A stretch of 64,000 nucleotides of DNA from assembly GCF_000224145.3 (NCBI RefSeq), contig NC_020173.2, forward strand, positions 3,760,061 to 3,824,060. The letters run 5' to 3'. The notes under the pieces were generated by a model. The model was not told where the DNA came from and ran no database searches. It saw nothing but the letters and a program-made list of their open reading frames with translations. The position numbers and the translations under genes were made by a program. Shown here in pieces: positions 62,101 to 64,000 of the stretch (position 1 is its first letter; every line of letters starts with the position of its first letter). The stretch comes from Ciona intestinalis (taxonomy: Eukaryota > Chordata > Ascidiacea > Phlebobranchia > Cionidae).

Positions 62101-64000
62101 CATAGAGATAAACAATATACACGCTCAGTCGTTCCTGCTTTAAAAGAACAAGAAACATTCATGGCAGTTTATTACAAAATATTACCTAAAAGTGCGATCC
62201 CTAAAACATCTGTTGCCTATCATATCCTCATGACAGGAAAAACCATTAATATCAATCAAGATAAACATTTACAGGAAATCCAATGCAACACACAGTTTGT
62301 GAACAGGTGTTGTGTTGTTCTTGGCAAAAAAAGTGTTTATATGTTGGCAAAAAAATTACTTTTTATTTGATAACAAAATTAAACTTCTATTTGATGGCGA
62401 AAAATAAATGTTTAGTTGTTACAAAAAAAAGATTTTATTTGTTAGCATTACAAACAAACAAGTTTTTCCCTTAGTTGTTGCAATTTTTTTTTTCCTTTAC
62501 AAATAGGTTCAACCATCACCATCTTACCTGCTCTTTGTATGCACCCTGGTAGAATCATATCCTCATTATCATATATAGTGTGATAAACATATCCATTTTT
62601 CATATATGCCAGATCTATCCCTGGAATTTTTCCATAATCACGAAATATTCTGTGGGGAAAAGGTGGTTAAATATTCGAGTTATCACATATTTTCCAACTA
62701 GTTTAGTATATTTCTTCATAAACGTATGTTGACAAGCTGAAAAATAGTGTGAACACATAATACAATAAAGGCTTATTCTCATCTATTGAAATCACAGTTT
62801 TAAAACAACAACAAAAAAATATTTTTTGCCCATAAGCCATAACCCATAGGGTGAAGGTATTAGGAAAATTTTGACAAATGCTTTAACAAATAAATGTATA
62901 TGTATATGTATACAGTATTCCTATCATCTACCTAAAGTCAGTATCTGAAGGGATGATTCCACTTTGGAAAACTTCCTGTGCCAAGACAGATCCAAAAGGA
63001 TGAGGTGCATTCTGTGCCCATGCTAATGCTAACCACGGGTTGCTTGGTCCAGTCTGAAACACAATTTCTTTCCCCCCTGCCCCAGCTGCTTCAAGGTTAA
63101 TAAACGCTTGCACCTGTAAAAAGGGGGTAATATAGTTGACAACATAATTGGGGCATACATTAATTTTACATTTTTTGATTTAGGGTGAATATTTTTAAAT
63201 GCAGATCCATATTGTCATAGAAAAGAAACCTCATTTAGAAATGGGGCAAATGCACTAATGCAGTATACCTTGAATCTGCTAATTTGTATATTATAAAATG
63301 TAAAACTAATTTTAACGTGTAAAATTGTTGTGCTAAACATATGATGTCACCTTTTTCCCAAAAATTGGTATGACTTCACCCTATGCATCTGAAATGTCTA
63401 TAGAATACATAACATAAGTATATATAATATACACACGAGTTTAGGATAGTGCAGTTAAACCATTCAATAAGCAGATTCTAGTAGTACATGCACATAATAA
63501 CTGTTATTGATTGTACAGGCACCTCTTTTGCCCATGGATGTTGAGTTATGAATCCATGAGAGGCTTGCAACACATTCTCCTCTGCTCCATTGAAGAGAAA
63601 AATTATTGAATGTTGTAACTCTTCCTTACTCCTTGACATTGCCCGCATCACTTCAAGAAGGACGGAGCACGCAACTGCATCATCACTTGCTCCTGGAAGA
63701 TGAAAAATGATCAAACATTGCAAATTTAAAAATTTATATATTACATGGAAAATTTGGAATTATGAATAAAAAAATACATTAGTTGGCAAAAAAACTGAAA
63801 CGCAATTACACTGCACACATTACATGCCGTATAAAGAATCGAACCCAGTATTGCAGTAAGCCTACAACGCAAGACGTTTTATCTTGTATGTATGTATTTT
63901 TTTATATTGGCAGAAATTACCTGGTCCCCCTGAAACTGAGTCAGTATGACAGTTCAGCAGTAAAGCATCTTTAGCTTGATGTTTAACTGGTGAAAGCTTG
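56193..64000 (-). CDS. ERMP1: Endoplasmic reticulum metallopeptidase 1 (M28 family), 5' part outside window
   Basis: Thirteen exons are in the window: 64000(continues)-63921, 63692-63523, 63113-62932, 62649-62528, 61542-61330, 60761-60508, 60312-60132, 59688-59460, 58943-58826, 58118-57974, 57662-57513, 57217-57041 and 56491-56193. Phases close for about 772 codons of an expected 900. The M28 zinc site is visible: His in NCHTDS, Asp in GASDDAVAC, Glu pair in [14 protein letters not shown], Asp in IPSDTDFR and His in [11 protein letters not shown] multi-pass membrane region follows ([37 protein letters not shown], and more), then a lumenal domain ([18 protein letters not shown]) ending [20 protein letters not shown]1 is a multi-pass ER aminopeptidase-like protein. 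The N-terminal signal-anchor and first peptidase exons lie beyond 64000. Two introns contain MITEs, and the 58118 acceptor is duplicated in an upstream repeat. Confidence 0.95.
57719..57914 (+). mobile_element. TATAGTAGGG-type MITE, copy 11
   Basis: Left end TATAGTAGGGTGGGGAAAGA, core TAGCATGTAATATTCAAATA, right end AAAGGTGTCTCATATTTCCC then CACCGTACT. It fills most of an ERMP1 intron. Confidence 0.85.
58095..58345. repeat. Degenerate tandem repeat spanning an ERMP1 splice acceptor
   Basis: TGTGTGCTGCATGTGTCAAAA-type words recur, alternating with CATA(A/G)CCAGTTAACAAA. The 18-base word GCTGTGTGCTGCATGTGT occurs exactly at 58111-58128 and 58279-58296. The first occurrence spans the used acceptor (exon starts at 58118 on the minus strand). 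Confidence 0.7.
60876..61073 (+). mobile_element. TATAGTAGGG-type MITE, copy 12
   Basis: Left end AAGGTGGCAAAAGAAGGGAC, core TTTATCACATGATATCTAAG, right end GGTCTCCCATTTCCCCCGCC then CCACCATA. In an ERMP1 intron. Confidence 0.8.

Overview
This is an AT-rich, compact animal window that looks like an ascidian tunicate, most likely Ciona. The evidence is chordate-type gene content, mostly short introns, closely packed genes on both strands, and small TIR elements and tRNA-derived SINEs of the general kind known from Ciona. The species call is inference. There is one assembly gap, a run of 50 N at 6547-6596. I rebuilt the multi-exon genes by hand from GT/AG junctions. In every model the codon phases close across all exons and the product matches a known family over its length, except where stated.

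Layout. 0.8-3.2 kb (+): an intronless mitochondrial poly(A) polymerase-like gene, then a three-exon gene for a short protein resembling only the C-terminal domain of mitochondrial IF3. 4.1-7.7 kb (-): a five-exon clarin-like tetraspan gene whose 2.1 kb first intron holds the gap. 7.7-11.8 kb: a repeat-rich divergent intergenic region. 11.8-15.7 kb (+): a large, mostly disordered protein with an RVSF (PP1-docking type) motif. 16.5-21.9 kb (-): LRWD1 followed closely by DENND10. 22.2-23.7 kb (+): an intronless type II membrane protein with Sushi and fibrinogen-like domains. 24.1-24.8 kb (+): a small secreted cysteine-rich protein. 25.5-27.0 kb (+): TMEM107. 27.3-30.8 kb (-): enolase, 9 coding exons. 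32.0-43.2 kb (-): CAND1, 25 coding exons. 44.4-45.3 kb (+): an intronless CaMKII-like kinase that ends right after the calmodulin-binding segment and has no hub. 46.2-54.8 kb (-): MED16, 19 exons. 56.2-64.0 kb (-): ERMP1, whose 5' part lies beyond the window.

Most of these are single-copy cellular genes with unrelated jobs: mitochondrial RNA and translation, cilia and sensory membrane, replication licensing, glycolysis, cullin regulation, transcription, ER peptidase. The window is not one pathway. The non-genic space is dominated by three repeat families. One is a MITE with about 32-bp terminal inverted repeats (12 copies). One is a 155-bp hAT-like MITE with 8-bp target duplications, in CAND1 introns. 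One is a tRNA-headed SINE with a CATT-repeat tail. Several tandem repeats touch gene structure: one abuts a CAND1 splice donor, one duplicates an ERMP1 splice acceptor, and one is an exact 60-bp-period array upstream of the disordered-protein gene. The least explained items are the hub-less intronless CaMKII, the N-domain-less mtIF3, the membrane Sushi/fibrinogen protein, the small secreted protein and the disordered RVSF protein.
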